Shown piece after piece: positions 44,589-45,243 of a DNA stretch of 45,243 bases. Origin of the DNA: Actinomadura sp. KC06 (lineage in GTDB: Bacteria; Actinomycetota; Actinomycetes; Streptosporangiales; Streptosporangiaceae); the NCBI RefSeq assembly GCF_004348735.1, contig NZ_SMKT01000064.1, forward strand, positions 1 to 45,243, read 5' to 3'. Made by a program: the position numbers and the translations under genes. Below the pieces are notes generated by a model. It ran no database searches, was not told where the DNA came from, and was given only the letters and a program-made list of their open reading frames with translations. Numbering within the stretch: the first letter of the stretch is position 1; the number at the start of each line of letters is the position of its first letter.

Positions 44589-44671
44589 TGGGCGAGGAGG
44601 GATTTGAACCCTCACATCCTTTCGGACACACGGACCTGAACCGTGCGCGTCTGCCGTTCCGCCACCCGCCC
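44589..44671 (-). tRNA. tRNA-Leu (anticodon CAG)
   Basis: The minus strand starts GGGCGGGTGGCGGAACGGCA, with anticodon stem CACGG/CCGTG enclosing loop TTCAGGT (CAG), a long variable arm (CCGAAAGG, class II) and T-arm GAGGGTTCAAATCCCTC. The acceptor stem GGGCGGG pairs with CTCGCCC with one G-U. No CCA is encoded, as is common in actinobacteria. Its 3' end faces the accessory region, a classical integration site. Confidence 0.95.
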
Positions 44672-44799
44672 TAGGGTGCGCACCCGGTTCCGGGTGCCTG
44701 AAAAGGCTAGCACGCAGCCGGGAGTGGTTAGGTATCCAGATACGCCAGGCGAACCTTCGCACCGATACGATCGTCTACCAGTGGGGAAGGGAGGTGCCC

Positions 44800-45243
44800 G
44801 TGGGCGTCATTCAGCGCTTCGAGCGACGGCTCGAGGGCATGGTCGAAGGGGCCTTCGCCCGTGCCTTCAAGTCTGAGCTGCAGCCGGTCGAGGTGGCCAG
44901 TGCTGTGCAGCGCGAGATGGACGATCGGGCGGCGATCGTGGCGCAGGGCCGCACGCTCGTTCCGAACGACTTCGTCGTCGAGATCTCTCAGCAGGACGGG
45001 CAGCGGCTCCAGGTGTACGCCGACAGCCTGAGCCAGGAGCTGGCGAACCTCGCGCGCGAGTACGCGAAGGAGCAGGGGTACTCCTTCGTGGGGCCGGTGC
45101 GCGTGCGGTTCGAGAACGCGGGCGATCTCGCCACGGGCATGTTCCGCATCAGGTCCGGGGTGATCCGGGGGTCGACGGTGGAGGGCGGTGAGATCCGCCA
45201 GCCGGTGAGCGACGTCCCGCAGGGGGCGCGCGGGGGGGTGTTC
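44800..45243 (+). CDS. fhaA: FhaA-like protein, N-terminal domain (partial)
   Basis: The first 148 codons (MGVIQRFERRLEGMVEGAFA, FKSELQPVEVASAVQREMDD, LVPNDFVVEIS) are the DUF3662/FhaA N-terminal domain, which precedes a C-terminal FHA phosphothreonine-binding domain outside the window. FhaA works with the FhaB-PstP-RodA-PbpA-PknAB cell-division cluster in actinobacteria. GTG start with GGGAAGGGAGG upstream. The gene runs off the right edge. The neighbouring tRNA-Leu is a conserved companion of this locus. Confidence 0.9.
   Translation, partial: MGVIQRFERRLEGMVEGAFARAFKSELQPVEVASAVQREMDDRAAIVAQGRTLVPNDFVVEISQQDGQRLQVYADSLSQELANLAREYAKEQGYSFVGPVRVRFENAGDLATGMFRIRSGVIRGSTVEGGEIRQPVSDVPQGARGGVF

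Noticed and set aside
1..45243. CRISPR array
   Set aside because: No set of regularly spaced repeats of 25-40 bases was seen, and no cas-like gene is present.

Overview
The window is high-GC actinobacterial DNA. G/C-rich third codon positions, GTG starts, GTGA/ATGA gene overlaps and a right-edge fhaA gene beside a tRNA-Leu(CAG) fit a Streptosporangiales/Streptomyces-type chromosome; the genus cannot be fixed from this sequence. Almost everything left of the tRNA is accessory. It contains defence-type genes, kinases, P-loop ATPases, recombinase relics and broken genes.

Layout. (1) 1-6150: a broken pentapeptide-type gene, a frameshifted ribbon-helix-helix-like gene, a truncated orphan ORF, then a two-gene minus-strand unit (RNase H-fold-like protein plus Ser/Thr kinase), a tRNA 3'-end relic, and an XRE-type regulator whose start lies under a near-perfect 37-bp palindrome. 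(2) 6158-10194: a class III nucleotide cyclase, a 46-residue membrane protein and a large HTH/P-loop/TPR ATPase. (3) 10919-14213: an XRE-ImmA/IrrE metalloprotease, a tRNA-guanine-transglycosylase-like protein, an unknown protein and a winged-helix regulator with a leaderless promoter carrying an operator. (4) 14811-38090: a 23-kb, 17-gene minus-strand operon. (5) 38470-44395: recombinase and transposase genes and relics. (6) 44589-45243: tRNA-Leu and fhaA, the conserved backbone.

The main discovery is the 23-kb operon. Nearly every gene overlaps the next by ATGA or GTGA, so it behaves as one translationally coupled unit. In transcription order it encodes: a methyltransferase-like protein with degenerate catalytic motifs, an HsdS-like specificity protein, a small unknown protein (frameshifted), a winged-helix protein, an intact HsdM-like adenine methyltransferase, a second HsdS, an RNase H-fold-like protein, a Ser/Thr kinase, an unknown 408-aa protein, an EVE-domain protein (modified-base reader), a 391-aa unknown, a 1359-aa P-loop ATPase, a 302-aa unknown, a NurA-like protein, a HerA ATPase, a 203-aa possible nuclease and a kinase-TPR protein. 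There is no HsdR. The plausible logic is methyl marking (M/S), sensing of modification (EVE), signalling (two kinases) and DNA processing (HerA-NurA). It recalls the kinase/methyltransferase/ATPase logic of Pgl/BREX-2 and the methylation-associated defence systems, but I cannot match this gene list to a named system from memory.

The RNase H-like/kinase pair occurs twice: alone at 1838-3405 and inside the operon at 29473-31064. This argues that it is an autonomous module captured by, or released from, the large system. Several genes show single-base frame breaks (two in the EVE gene, at least two in the small gene near 35.3 kb). These are either real decay or residual sequencing errors, and they decide whether the system is functional.
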